Shown: one piece after another, positions 10,367-22,815 of the stretch | Layout of the letters: every line of letters begins with the position of its first letter | Position numbering within the stretch: the first letter of the stretch is position 1 | Assembly: GCA_023053575.1 (NCBI GenBank) | Contig: JAKZAP010000016.1 | Span: 17,998,030 to 18,062,029 of the forward strand | Direction of reading: 5' to 3' | DNA from: Branchinecta lynchi | Lineage: Eukaryota > Arthropoda > Branchiopoda > Anostraca > Branchinectidae | DNA length: 64,000 nucleotides | Position numbers and translations under genes: made by a program | The notes under the pieces: model-generated | The model's input: the letters and a program-made list of their open reading frames with translations, nothing else | What the model was told of the DNA's origin: nothing | Databases searched by the model: none

Positions 10367-11345
10367 GGATGATGAATTTGATATCACCTTTTCAGAAAAC
10401 TGGGTTTCAGTAATTCAGTCAGGGATTTCCGGCAAGGACATTGATTTTGGCGACTAAGCACTGAATGTTTTAACAAATAAATAAATATAAGGCCCATCCT
10501 CTGACATTTATAAATGAAAAAGTAGCTACCGAATCAGAGCAAAAAAACTCAAGAGAGTAATGCCAAGACCTATCCTTCCCATGCATTAAAAAATGGCTAG
10601 CCCCGCCCAGCTTGCTTCGCGAGAGAAGCTTCAGCAAATTGTTCGTGTGTGCAGTGGCGGACGTAGAAAATACAAAGCCAGCGCTCGTTAATGACTGGTT
10701 GAGTTTCAGTAGGGATGTCCGTGTCCTCTAACGGCGCTAGTGTCGCTGCGGTTTGACTGTGTGTCACTTTTTCAAAGCTCTCGCATTGCTCTCTAGAGTT
10801 ATTTTTGCTCTGTACCGAATCGTGAAGTCAAAAAAAGAAAACAAATTGAAGAAAAAATTACTTCGCTTAAATAGAAAAATAAATTCTTGGAACCGTTTCT
10901 CAGACGACAAAAAAAATCTCTGTTACAGAAAACTATGGACAAAACAAAACAAATCACAACAACTTTAATGTTTGAAGTGTAAGGCTCTAGCAGTCAGGCC
11001 AGAATAATTCGATCCAGAGTACTTAGCCAGTTGACCTTTTTCACTTTTTGGTAATTTAGCAGAAAACAACGTACTTTGACTTTGGGAAATAGACACGCAG
11101 CCTTAGAGAGGAAATAGACAAGTAACAACTGTATAATTTTTACATTTACCACTTCGGACCCTGGTCGGTGCCCCTTCCATAGCTGCGGCCTTAGAGAGAA
11201 CTCGTCAGCTTTTGAGAAAACCGGGTCTCCTTCAATTCGGTAATCTAATCAGGGATGTCAGGCAAGGGCAGGGATTTATGGCGACGAGGTATTGCCTTTA
11301 CGCTAAATTTACTAATAAATAAATGGATACAAGAACGCCCATTCA
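10367..11345 (+). repeat. two copies of a ~130-bp repeat (10367-10500, 11213-11340)
   Basis: Both copies contain AAAACNGGGT, AATCAGGGAT(T/G)TC, GGCAAGG, a GGCGAC block and ACAAATAAATAAAT-like ends. The unit looks retroposon-like, with an AATAAATAAAT end. The DNA between (10500-11213) holds one member of repeat S (10668-10815) and otherwise nothing I recognise. Confidence 0.55.
10668..10815 (+). repeat. dispersed repeat S, copy 1
   Basis: It matches 43540-43690 in blocks: CCAGCGCT, GTTTCAGTAGGGA, GGCGCTAGTGTCGCTGCGGT and GTGTGTCACTT. No pol III A/B boxes could be placed convincingly. Confidence 0.55.
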
Positions 11346-11689
11346 GAGTGTAATGTAGAGCTCTAGCAGTGCGCCTCAGTGTGGCCAAAACGGAAGCGTT
11401 CTAGTATCTGCAATGTTTGCAGCCTCATCGAGTCGTCAGTGCGAGCGAGGTCGCGACAGGACTGTGGATCATCTAGTCGCACATTTTCTACTATCTGCTC
11501 CAGTTAAGACGATCAGAATATCTACGGCCGTCCCCACAACGAAAATTCTACTATGTCTTGTGAAATTTTAATTTCAACACATACGCGGCAGTGGTGGAAT
11601 TGGTGAAGATTGCTTAGTGCCTGAACAAAATCACAAATCTTTCTCGTAAGGAGTACAACAAAAATAAAATCACATAGAGGTACCGCAAA

Positions 11690-11815
11690 TCACACGGAAA
11701 TTCCACTATTTGAAAATCGATTATTCGTGAATAGCGGAACAATGAAGTAACGCATTTTCAGCAGGTCTTCAGGCCAATTTAAGTGAATAAGTGATGGGTA
11801 ACTAGATTGTCATAT
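11690..11815 (-). repeat. dispersed repeat M, uninterrupted copy
   Basis: In inverse this matches the two flanks at 37365-37435 and 37930-37975 (phrases TATTCGTGAATAG and AGTGATGGGTAACT). At the join it has only CGGAACAA, so it represents the pre-insertion state. Confidence 0.62.
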
Positions 11816-12736
11816 CCCAGCCCTTTTCGGTTAAAATTTAAAGGACCTGTCGTACCGACAATTAAGCATTGATTAAGCAGCGACTATTGATTCTTAAGTT
11901 TAAATGTTATAACATAAACAATAGATAGTGCAAGGTGTGCTTTAAAACGAAACATCAAAAGAAATAGACACTGCCATAGTCAGTGACATTTTTTTTTACT
12001 TTTTATTCACATACCAGCTTAATATTATTTTCCTTTGTCGGATTGTCTTGTTCATTTTGAACTTGACCCGCCTGGTGCAACCAGGTCCCTATGAAGAATC
12101 CAAATAATTCCACCATATGTTCAAGAAGAAAAAGGTGTGTCCACTAATCTTAATCAGCTATATGACCTAAATAATAATTAATGAGCGGGCGAGATTCAAG
12201 GAATTGTTGCTGTAAGGGTGAAGTCAATTTTCCGATATTTGCGAATATTGTTGACTGATGTTCGGATTTCGCAAATAGAAAAGGTACAGTCACATTCACA
12301 ATGAGTCATTTTTACTGACTCTTAATGTTTCTCTTCCAATTTCCAACACATCAATTATCTTCTTTGAGAACAAACGAAATTCTGGCAATGTTACACTAAT
12401 ACTAGTTCCTAATACTAACTAATACACTACCTAATATACTAATACTAAACCACTTGCTCTAAAACACTTCCAGAATTAAGACTCCTCCGTCGGCTTTGAA
12501 CTCGTTTCTCAAGCGAGCTACCGAAATCATTCATTCACTCATTCGCATTAAGAGCTACCAGTTAACTAATGATTTCATTATAATAATACTAATAATGCTT
12601 AATTAGCGGAAATACCAACAACGAAGAAAATATTTAAAACAAACAACAGTAGATTACTACATTTTCCCGATCCAAACTAATCTATCTAATCTATACGAAA
12701 TTAAGCGATTTCTGTACAGTATAGGTATTCTTCTTT

Positions 12737-12832
12737 TTTGACGGTACAAAACGGATGTCAGCTTCATTTTATTAGAGCTATATTTCGGCCCTTCTTGGCA
12801 AGGGTCCTCTTCAGGCTCAAGCTGGATAAATG
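12737..12832 (-). ncRNA. hammerhead-like repeat
   Basis: On the minus strand: CTGAAGA (12808-12814), stem II GG-A-CCCTT/AAGGG-CC, then GAAA (12783-12786), then TATAGCTCTAATAAAAT. AGCTTGAG before the core and a diverged GAAGCTGAC after it could form stem I. Confidence 0.45.
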
Positions 12833-12999
12833 GTGAAATCAAGATCCAAGGCCCCATCCAGATGTTCTTCGCAGCCTTTAATTAGCTATTTCATAAAATT
12901 TCATTGTTCAAAGTTAAATGACGTACAACGTTTTGACGTTTCGAAACTTTCATGATACGGTTAAGGTTTGTGGAACAGATTTGACCAAAGAGACACGCT

Positions 13000-13620
13000 A
13001 ACTGTCAAAGGACCCGTCATACGAACAACGCCAATGCAACCTACTTCCGAATTGCATTCATTAATTCTTATACATGGGCAAGGCCGTATCCAGGGGGGGG
13101 GGGGTAGGGGGTTGAACCCCCCCCCCCCCCCCGAAACATACAAAAATACTCATTTTTATAGGCTTTTCCCTCTGGTCCGTGTCTTTTTTTGTAGTTTTTT
13201 GTGCGACCCACAGGCAACCACCCCCCGAAAGGCAACCCCCCCCAAAAAAAAAGGCACCCCCAAAAAAATAAATAAATGCCTGGATACGGGTCTGTACATG
13301 GGGATCCAAATTTCATAGGTTACATTCTAAAACCGCTAAAGACACCACCCTGATCTTTGCACTAGCCACGATTCATGATTTTCCATGCGCATTGTGCTCC
13401 CGACGAGTGTTGGCGAATTATGCTGCTGATGCGTAGAACAGGTTATCCGAACATTGCTGGGTTTTTGCTAGACGTCATTAGGCATACGAAAAGGCTTAAG
13501 CAACCAAAGCCCTGAAAAGTTTGATAAAAGCAGAACCTAGTTTGTCAATATTCAAATAGTTTAGAATATTGGATTATCTACATTAAATAGTACGAGGTGT
13601 GCTTTAAGCAGGATTTTTGC
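13000..13620 (+). repeat. dispersed repeat K, copy 1 (interrupted)
   Basis: The blocks AAAGGACCCGTCATACG, CCTACTTCCGAATTGCATTC, CTAGCCACGATTCATGATTT and TAGTACGAGGTGTGCTT are in the same order as at 19785-20470. The family A hAT copy 3 lies in it. Confidence 0.6.
13079..13294 (+). mobile_element. hAT-like MITE, family A copy 3
   Basis: This 216-bp copy has perfect 8-bp target duplications TACATGGG (13071-13078 and 13295-13302). It is inserted inside a dispersed repeat (family K, 13000-13620). It is longer than the other copies because of expanded C- and A-runs near the right end. Confidence 0.88.
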
Positions 13621-13946
13621 GGTTTAGAGTCCATGACCCCCCCCCCCTCCATTACCTTCTTTTATAGCCCCCAAGCCCTAACCCCAAACCAAGGATACCG
13701 ACAGAGCATACGATAGTAAATAACAAATGCTGTGCGGACTCGTCATTATAAATAATATAGATAAACAAGAGTCCCTTGAACTCGCACTTCGACTTGCCTT
13801 AATCCAAATTTTGTTCTTAGCTATTTTATTTTTTATTTTTCAAATCATACCATAATTCGCAAAAAGTCAAGAAGTTTTCAGTTAGGCAGGTTAACCTGAT
13901 TTAGTTGTAACAGGCACATTAACATTTTAAGCTCTGTGCACCGTGA

Positions 13947-14855
13947 TGAACAAGACCAAAGGTGTCGATGGGATCCCAAAAATCTAATATTTGATTCAGA
14001 AAATTGGGTCTTGTCTTCGCCAGATCCAGTCTCCGCCAGGCTGATCATCAGGGAAACCAAGTTCAGATATACCTCTATAAGCCATATCCATTTTGACGAT
14101 ACTGACCAAGACTTCCTGCTTTACTTCTGCCAAGTTTTCAGGTTTCGCCCGAATTCCGAGCGAACTACTAGTCCAGCAAAAAAAGAAAATTCAGAAACGG
14201 ATCCAGCGTATCTCCTTATACAGAACATCGAATAAACTTCAAATAAAACTTTGACTTAAAAAAAATACCGGTTGCAACCGGGTTCTGGACTAATTATATG
14301 TCCGGGAAAAAAACGATTCTCATATACAGACTCAGCCTCTCTTCTTACCCGTTAATCTGTCATCTAATCAAACTTTTGCTTTTATCGAATTTTCCGGTTT
14401 TCCTCGGGCTAACTAGTTGTTCTTCGAACAAATGCTTTTCACCATCGTGTTCAGCATGTCCTTTTACCCCAAAACCGAACATTTAATCAACTTCAAATGA
14501 AACTTTTACTTTTAACCATTTTTCCGGTTTTTGCCGGATTCCGGACGAACTACTTGTCCGGCGAGAAAATGTTTTTCACTATCGTGCTCAGAATGCCTTC
14601 TTACCCCATTATCGACTATCACATTAGCTGTTTGAAAATATTTTGTTTGTCCCTTAATTTGAACCCCTTCCCCCAATCCTAAATGTAGGGCTACAGAGCC
14701 CATCTATGAACCCTTGACCCAAACAATCCTCACACCAAGTTTCATCAAAATATCTCATTCCCTTCGAGAGTTATCGTGCTTACAGACAGACGGACAGACG
14801 GACATTTTTGCGATGTCATAGGTATCCCTCCGCTTACGTTTTGGGATCCCAAAAA
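13947..14855 (+). repeat. family D ~0.9 kb repeat, copy 1
   Basis: It begins near AAGACCAAAGGTGTCGATGG and ends at TTTTGGGATCCCAAAA; a GGGATCCC lies near each end. Internally, a unit of about 120-145 bp containing TTCCGG(N)TTTTGCCGGATTCC and an ACTACTTGTCCGGCG phrase repeats three or four times. Short reading frames here are incidental. The right part has only a few GACAGACG units, whereas other copies have long arrays. Confidence 0.75.
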
Positions 14856-15069
14856 GAAATGGGAAAATCCAAATGCAAAGGTAAAGAAACCTGTTGCCCT
14901 ACAAAGTCTGCCAAAATTTTGAAGCTTGGTTTTAAACTGACCATTTTATCGAAAGGATTTTCGACGGGCTTAGAAACTTTCGGTAAAGTGTACGCTGCTT
15001 CACAGGCAAACTTTGCTCAGCTAAATAAACAATAAAACAAACCCTTGCTAGACTAGGACAAGGGACTAT

Positions 15070-15205
15070 GAGCGTGCTCCTCCCTCGTTCCAATAGTAAC
15101 TATTATTTACTATTTCCGTTCCAACCTCACCAAAAGTTACTACGCCGACCGTTCCAGCCGTCTCGAAATAGTAACTATTTGCTTACCACGACTAATTGCA
15201 GATCC
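15070..15205 (+). mobile_element. partial GAGCGTGTTCC-family TIR element
   Basis: The left end and the AATAGTAACTATT core are present. The right part is replaced by sequence containing the CAGATACCATGG palindrome of another family (about 15200-15240). Confidence 0.6.
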
Positions 15206-15449
15206 AGTTACTGTGATAACAGATACCATGGTATGAGCAAAAAGGAACTCATGTTCTTGTCAATCTCATCTTCACTATTATCATATCCCTCACCAGAAAA
15301 AGATGCAGACGACGAGAGGTTTTCATTAGCATTTTCTTGTCATTATCTTATATTACGAATTTGTTGTACTTTCTCTGTTTGGTGGATGCTCGTAATGCGA
15401 TAGAGCATAGGACAAGGATGATCGATCAATATATGTATTTCTAATAATT

Positions 15450-16080
15450 GCGTTTTTGCAGATACCATGGTATCTGTTACCAAGGTAATTGGTACAAAAG
15501 TAAGTCCAAAATACGCCAACGATCCTCAGGAAGAAGGAGTAAGCGTGTCCGTACGACTCAAACTCAACGACTCAAATCCTGTGTCAATCAATCACCGCGA
15601 TCTTTGACAGCAGCTGTGACACCACCTCTGCCTTTCTTCCACTAGCTACCCGGAGAGGCCGGAGGTTTTGCATCCGCAAGGAGAGATAGTCATCAAGAGT
15701 ATTAGTCGTTTTTGCAGTTATCGTGGTATCATTTACCACGGTTGCTCTGCAAAACATAATTGCCGAAAATGCGCTTTTCCAAGTCATCTCAAAAGAAAAA
15801 CTGATATCCAGTCACATCACTAAGTGCCAAATTTCTTTCCAACGAATTTGACAAAAACCTAGGTTCTATTGTTGGTGATGATGAAAGTAATATGACTTTT
15901 TCAGATATCACCATCAGTTACCACGGTCGGACCGTGTAATCTGAATATCAGATTCCACGGTATCTGGCCAGATACCACGATAACTGCAAAAGCTCCTCTT
16001 AATCGTGGTATCAGATACCACAGTAACTGCAAAAACGACTTTACACCGTGGTATCAGATACCTTGGTATCTGCAAAACGT
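15450..16080. mobile_element. fold-back element with GATACCATGGTATC palindromes, copy 1
   Basis: It begins GCGTTTTTGCAGATACCATG and ends with a diverged inverse (GGTATCTGCAAAACGT). Several internal GATACCACGG/CCGTGGTATC arms lie between about 15712 and 16075, so most of the right half can pair with itself. There is no coding frame and no clear target duplication. Confidence 0.7.
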
Positions 16081-18739
16081 AACTAAGGATTATTAGAAAC
16101 TCTTCCATTTATTTGGGTTGCCATTGCCCTTGGTATATTTAATTAATTTTTCATAAGAATGTGCAAGTTGCAAAAGCAGTTGCCTACAAGCTAGTAGGTA
16201 CTCTGCAAGCCGCATTTTTATTTTTTTATTTTTTTCAACGCATTATCATGGGAAAATACTTATATATAAATTGCAGCTACTATGAGGGGCTTGTGGGTGT
16301 AGTTCACAAACCACTACAATCGCCAGAGAGAACCAGGCAACGGAATCCACATTTACGTCCAAAATGTAAAAGGCGAACAATTGACAAAAGAGCGCTAGAC
16401 CCAGAAGTAGTACAAGCTGGGAAATAGTTCCACAAGCTGCCTCTTTTTTACTTACTTCATCTTTACCATTTGAGCGCATTTTATGGGATAGTTTGGCTGT
16501 GTTCTGGAACATCACGTCGTCAAGTTCTACAAGTCTTGCAGTCTAACAGGAAAACGGAAATTTCATTCGCCAGATGTAGGAAGAAAAATATTATCCAAGC
16601 TGTCGTCAGGACTCCGACCAGCTCATATCATTACAAATCTTCCTGACTGCTGGTATCCAGGCCCCTCCCCCACCGGGATCGTTAAAGTTTTATTACCAAA
16701 ACGCTAATTCGCTGCGAGGAACTTGCATTTTTTACGACACAAATGCGGTAAAATTTATGAGGAAATGGCGACATAGCGAAAAATTGCAAGAAGAGAAACA
16801 TGTCAAATCAATATCGTTACCTTCGTCACGCCTAGGACCCAGGGTTCAAGGAGACGGCTACAATATGCCGCATCCTTATAAGATATTTTATTGACGCTTT
16901 TGTGTCAGAGAGCGTTTTGTTGTGTCGTAAAAATGAATGCGAGTTGTTGTATATGTTGTTTGCGATTTGATAGGCTTTGTGCAAAACACTAAGTCGTAAA
17001 AACTGATGCAAACCCCACCGCCTGTCTGGGACCACCTAAAGCGATTGGCCGTAAAAGTTCTAAGGCTTATCAAAATCTTATACCTGATATAAGAAACCCA
17101 TATTAAAAATGCCGCTCCTCGTAAATATTCGGGTCGCCTTTGACATTCAACTATACGATTGGTGGAGGGGGTGGGACGGTATAGACCTATTTTATTAAGT
17201 CTTAGGACGGTCTTACGAAAGAGGATTTGGAAGCCCACCAGCCAGGATCCAATGAGAACAATTAAAATTCTAATTCATTCCCGCCCTTGTATGAACGAAT
17301 GAATGACACAAGTTATTATTATTTATTTATTTTTATTTATTTAAACTAGGATACGACTAACTAGGGTCAAACAAATGACAAATAATTAATACACTGCATA
17401 AATATAACTACAAAGAAAATAAAATAAATTTCAGCACATCAACCTGGAGAGAACCCACAATAAAGTAGAGTACCCCACGACAGCCAAATTGGCAAACTCA
17501 GCCGCATATGGGAACTCGCCATCACCAGAAGTAGAGGATTTTCAGCGCGCAGAATTCGTGTCCTGAAGTGATAGGTCAGATGCCCGCCTCACTTCACCAA
17601 AAGATGGAAGACCTTCACCAACAAACATACTTGAAGCACTACAGTTCCAAGAGAACCCATCCAACCACCTTTGAGAATTGTTGTATAGGACTTGGAAAGC
17701 ACTCTCACGCTTCACGGTAAGCCTGTTAGTGCCCATCAAATTTGGCTACAATAGGACACATATGGAGTTAAGGAAATGAAATACATAATAATAAAGCACA
17801 ACTTGTTATAATGCAACAAGAACTAGAAGAATAAAGTTTTCTCGCGACTTTTCTTTCTTTTTGTCTCAATTGCAGTCAACGGTCTTGCAAAAATTTGACA
17901 CAAATTTGGCCAAAAAAAAATCCTCCTTGGTGTCGGTCGACAACACATTCTGATGAATCTGTAGTTTTTTATTTTTGTCTTCTTCCTGTTTTGTTTACAT
18001 TCTACTCCACCAGAGCTCATGAATATTATCTCTACTTGTGTATATTCTTGTTGTGAGGTATGGTTTGTGGTCTCGATTAGGACCCTTGAGGTTGATTGTT
18101 TGCTCAGTATTTTGATCTGTCATGGTACATCTTTTTTTTGCCACCCCTAGGACAATTTTTAGTTTTACCAATTTTTCCCTAACGGAACACTTATTTGTTT
18201 GTTATAACAAAGTGCTGTCTCAGTGGGCGAATAAAATTATAATCATCATCTTCATCAGTACCGGATGTTTGGTCTCGTCAAAAGTATCTTTGAATGCCCT
18301 TTGATCAGTCTTGTCCCGTAAAACTAACGCTTGGTAACTGGCTAAAATCTCCCTTCTTTTCTTTCCTTTTTCTAAATTTCTCTCTGCTTTTCAATTTCAG
18401 TTCAATTCAATTTAATTCAATTTAGTTTATTCAATACAAATCTTGAAACGGCGGTAAGCCGACTAGTTGATTTTATTTATTTATTTATTTATTATCACCA
18501 AAAGTATTTTATGTCAACAGTGTATACACTAAAGTTATGATATTTGAAATTAAATAATATAGATAGAGCTAAATCACGTATCACACTATGGCCCATAACT
18601 GACAGTAACTTGTCAATAAAATTACCGTGAATAATATCACTTAATCTTTTCCTGTTAAAATGTTTTTTGTTTTTTTTTTAATATCGTGTAATCTTTTCCT
18701 CTTAAAATGTGGGAGCACATACAAATGGGTTCCGGCTGA
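16081..18739. other. non-coding DNA
   Basis: Only (TTTA)n runs (about 17320-17345 and 18472-18492) and unassigned short frames are present. I see no gene or well-defined repeat copy in this 2.6 kb. Confidence 0.4.
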
Positions 18740-19110
18740 AATAATCACGATGACCCACCGCCAGACAAAATCCCCAGCCACCCCCACCCCCTCCCGGTAC
18801 CAAACCCCCTGGCAAAAATTCCCCCGGTACCAAAACCAACCGAACAACCGGAAAATGCAATATATTTATAAAAACATATATATAAGGTGAGCGGCCAGCG
18901 AGCTGACGTGGCGCCTTTACATTTAACTCGCATGTCTAGGGAACATCCTTAAGTTCGCGCGGTTCAAACTACAGTTTTTAACAAGATTTTTTACTTATAT
19001 ACTTGCATTTGGGGGAGGGGGGAGGTTGAACGGGGGGATTGGTACCAGAGGTTTTTTTTCAGGGGGTTTGGTACCGGGGGGGGGGGGGCTATTTCCGGGG
19101 TTTTTCGCCA
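18740..19110. repeat. fold-back sequence with GGTACC and C/G runs
   Basis: The left arm has CCCGGTACCAAACCCCCTGG and CCCCCGGTACCAAAACC. The right arm has the inverse phrases GGATTGGTACCAGAGG and GGGGGTTTGGTACCGGGGG. The centre is about 18840-19010. It was not matched to a named family. Confidence 0.5.
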
Positions 19111-19375
19111 GGGGTGGGGGCGGGAGTCGCCTAGACACATACAAATAGCTAAAATAAATTAATAGGGTGGTTCATTCATAGACCCTTGTGAGTAGCTGTA
19201 AAAAAATGAATAAGTAATATTTTTGCTTCATTCGCACAATGGCTCCAAAGTAAAAAAAAATGATGATCAGAACTTCATTAACCTGTAAAAACTAAAACGT
19301 ACCTGCTGTACCTTAAGTACCTTAATTTCACTTCTGAGCGGTGCGTCATGGTGCGCGGTGCATCATGGTGCGCTA

Positions 19376-19690
19376 TGACACGGCTATCGTGATTCGAACA
19401 ATTATCCATATCCAGTTCAGAGCAGCTATGCGGTTCACTTCATATTAGTCCACCAATGTTCGTCACCATCATCAGCGATTATATAAAACTCTGTAAGGAT
19501 ATGCATTCGAAGCAAAAAAGATGTTCGAACGTACCTCGCAATCGTAGTTTTGCACCACCCATCATTTTAAAAACTGAAAGCTTTTCTTTTCTGTTCATTA
19601 ACTTATAGATCTATTGTATTATCTATGTGTGGTAGATGCTGATAATGAGGTGAGGACGGACACACAAAGTCTAATCAGCTTCTGAACTGT
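19376..19690 (+). repeat. dispersed repeat L, copy 2
   Basis: Same order of blocks as 3055-3358, with CACGGCTATCGTG at the left and GATAATGAGGTGAGGA at the right. Diverged by substitutions and small gaps. Confidence 0.6.
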
Positions 19691-19784
19691 GGTCTAAGCC
19701 TAGTTAAAATGGGAGGGATGAATATCAGCACACCTCCAGTACTTTATTCCTGCCTTTTAATGTTACCATGAAGTTCTGAAAGGA

Positions 19785-20470
19785 CCCGTCTTGTCTATTA
19801 TGATAATGGAACCTACTTCCGTAATTACTTTCATTAATTCTTGAAGGACCCCTCGTACTATTTACTACTCAACTTATAGTATTTTATAATGTTGAATAGC
19901 TAGAACCCGCGGTTCAGCTGTTTTAAGCCTTTTCCGAGACCCGTTTACTTGCAGTGAAAACAGGGACAAAATTTACATAATCGGTTTTCTGATGGAAAAA
20001 CTTCTTGCAGACAACCGTCGACAGCATGATACACATCGAAGGTAGGAAAACACGGCAAGTGAAAATCAGCGTGCTTTTGTTAGAGGGGTTAGAATGTACC
20101 GTACAAAATTGGGGTCTCTGGGTTTAGAAATACGTCGAGTGATTACTGAAGTAGGATGCGTTAGTATTATAGGTATGACAGGTCCTTTCAGCCCGGAGAT
20201 CCAAATTTGATATGCTAAATTCTAAGCCCGGTAACGATACCTCACTAATCTTATCACTTGCCACGATTCACTATTCTCCATGCTCATTATGCTCCCGCGA
20301 GTGTTTCACGTTTCATCCTCTTGATGCGTAAGGCCAATGGGCCTGGGAAAAGGCTTAAAACAGACATTTGCCAAAAGAAGGGCCTACTTCTCAAGTCTTA
20401 AAATTGTTTTGAATACTGGAACATAAACAATAAATAGTGCGAGGTGTGCTTGAAGCTCTGTTGAACAATC
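19785..20470 (+). repeat. dispersed repeat K, copy 2
   Basis: It contains TGAAAGGACCCGTC at the left and its inverse GACAGGTCCTTTCA at 20177-20190, so part (19785-20190) may be a TIR element. The right part (CTTGCCACGATTCACTATTC, TAGTGCGAGGTGTGCTT) matches copy 1. Confidence 0.58.
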
Positions 20471-21129
20471 GGCAAGTCTGTTGAAACAGGTACCTAGAGG
20501 AATATAAGGTAAAAGTGTCGAGTGGTTTGCCCCAACCGCGCATTGCATTCCGGGTCAAGGGTAGTGATAAATGTTTGTCATGGTAAAAGGCCCTTGTAGG
20601 GCATTCCATCTTTTCGCAATATTATCCAATCCCGTGGATGTGAACTGCTTAGAACTGCTTACCTCCTCTGTTCTCGTAGTACGCTTCTATCTGACTGGTT
20701 TGGTGTGGTTTGCATGTGGTTTGAGTAGTTTTCAAAGTGGTTCACAAGCCCCTCTTCCCTCAGTGATAGGGTGGAGGCCAAATGTCGTGGTTTAAAATCC
20801 CTCTCGAGAAGAGATTTTGTCTTTCATCTTACCACTTCAAAAAATATTTGGCTCGAATATGAATGAATACTGTACAAACGGCTAGATATGTTACAGTATC
20901 TATTTCTTTCAACAAAGCGTTTTAAGGTTGTAGGACCCCTCTTTCTTAGTCTACTCTTTCTATTATCCTTAGCTCCTTATTGAACTATACGCGTTTTGTA
21001 GCTAGGACTTATCAGCGCTTTTTCGGCCTAGCCGAGTTTTGCCAGTCACGCAACGGAAACTTCGCCGAAAGCTTCAAGGTCCGCCTACATCTTTTTTTAC
21101 ATAGAAGGAGAGAGAAGCTTCATATTGTT

Positions 21130-22093
21130 ATTTTTGGGATCCGAAAACGTAAGTGGAGGGATACCTGTGACATCGCAAAACTTGTCCGTCCCTCCATCCG
21201 TCTGTTCGTCCGTCCGTCCATCCATCTGTCCGTCCGTCCATCCATCTGTCCGTCCGTCCGTCCGTCCGTCCATCCGTCCGTCCATCTGTCCGTCCGTCCG
21301 TCCATCCGTCCGTCCGTCCGTCCGTCTGTCCGTCCGTCCGTCCGTCCGTCCGTCTGTAAGAACGACAACTCTCGAAGGGAATGAGATATTTTCATGAAGC
21401 TTGGTGTGAGGATTCTTTGGGTCAAGAGTAAGGTCGAGTTCGTAGATGGGCTCTGTAGCCCTACATTTAGGGATGGGGGGTGGGGGGTTAAATAAAAGGT
21501 AAAGAAAAATATTTTTAAAGAGCTAATATGATAGTTGATTATGGGGTAAGATGACATGCTGAACACGATGAAGAAAACCATTTTTTTGCCGGACAAGCAG
21601 TTAGCCCGGAATCCGGCCACAACCGGAAAGTTTGATAAAAGTAAAAGTTTTATTTGAAGTTGATTAGATGTTTGATTTAGGGGTAAAAAAACTTGAAAAC
21701 TATATTCTCGCCGGACAAGTAGTTCGACTAGATTCCGGCTAAAACCGGAAACATTTGTTAGAAGCAAAAGCTTTATTTGATGTTTAAGTGTTCGATAATT
21801 CGTTTTTGAGCTTTGTTATTTTGTCAGATAAGTAGTTCCCGAATTCAGTAGAAATCGGAAATTTGGCAGAAGTAAGATAAGGCAGGAAGTTTCAATAAGT
21901 TTCGTCAAAACAAATATGACTTATAGGGGTAAACACACATGCTGAATCCATATCTGAACTTGTTTTTCTCAGATTGTTTCTGAATTTTTGTAGTAAAAGT
22001 GCTTACGGAGTCTGGAGAAGACAAGACCCAATTGTCTGGATGAGATATTAAATTTTTGGGATCCCATCGAAACCTTTGGTCTTGTTCATTTGG
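21130..22093 (-). repeat. family D ~0.9 kb repeat, copy 2, with long GTCC array
   Basis: Inverted relative to copy 1. It starts TTTTGGGATCCGAAAACGTA and ends at CCATCGAAACCTTTGGTCTT. It contains the long tetranucleotide array 21181-21356 and at least three internal units marked by GCCGGACAAG. Frames of 134 and 215 codons are translations of the array and unit repeats. Confidence 0.75.
21181..21356 (+). repeat. GTCC/ATCC/GTCT tetranucleotide array
   Basis: About 44 tetranucleotide units, mostly GTCC with interspersed CATC and GTCT. It keeps all three frames open (SVRPSVRPSV-type translations), which explains the long frames on both strands. It is part of repeat D copy 2. Confidence 0.9.
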
Positions 22094-22413
22094 ATGACGT
22101 GGTAGGCCGTCAGGTCTATTTTTTGTTTTACTTGGTTTTCCCACTTTTTACCCCGGCGAGTTCACTTTTCAAATGTTTTGCGTCCAGCCGTCGAATTGGG
22201 AAGCGGGAAGGCTGGATGAAGTCGACAAGGGCTAATAAGATCATCGTTAATTTCACATGGAAAGTAATGCTATTTTCGAAAAATAATATTTCATAGCCAC
22301 TTCATCGTGAAAAGAGCATTTCTATAGTAAGAGTTGTGCTTTAATGTTTCCGTCACAATCGAACCATTGAATAATTAATTAACCGGCGAGAAAGAGGGAC
22401 GAATCACTATTAA

Positions 22414-22815
22414 AGCCGCTTTCATATTGGCGCGTTGAGCCTTTCACAAACGCAACCAATGTGTCGTGCTTGGGTCGACGCAACGCAAGGTTTCCGCCGA
22501 CAAATAAAACGCAAACGCAGAGTAGAACCAAGTTCTATTCTTGCGCTGCGTCGACGCATATGCAATAGATTTGCCAGTGAAAAATGAAAGTTTTTGAAGA
22601 AAAACAAAAAACAAAGGCTGATGATGAAGAAAAAGTTGCTACTAGTGAAAGAAATAAAAATTCAGCAGAAGAAACCGAGAAAGGAGTAAATTAGTATACA
22701 GTGCGAAAGCTTCTCGCGCATGTGTGAAAGATACGCTGCGCGTCCTGTACGTATCGCAAGATAAACGCATACGCAACGCAACGCATCGCGACGACGCGTC
22801 AATATGAAAGCGGCT
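22414..22815. mobile_element. PIF/Harbinger-like MITE
   Basis: This is a 402-bp element with inverted ends AGCCGCTTTCATATTG, extended by a diverged CGCG-containing stretch. TAA flanks both sides (22411-22413 and 22816-22818), the 3-bp TWA duplication expected of Harbinger-type insertion. It is rich in GACGCA/TGCGTC motifs near both ends. There is no coding frame. Confidence 0.82.

Noticed and set aside
20980..21767. Long frames on both strands (134 and 215 codons) with SVRPSVRP or DGRTDGRT repeats
   Set aside because: They are translations of a tetranucleotide array, which stays open in several frames at once, joined to repeat D sequence.
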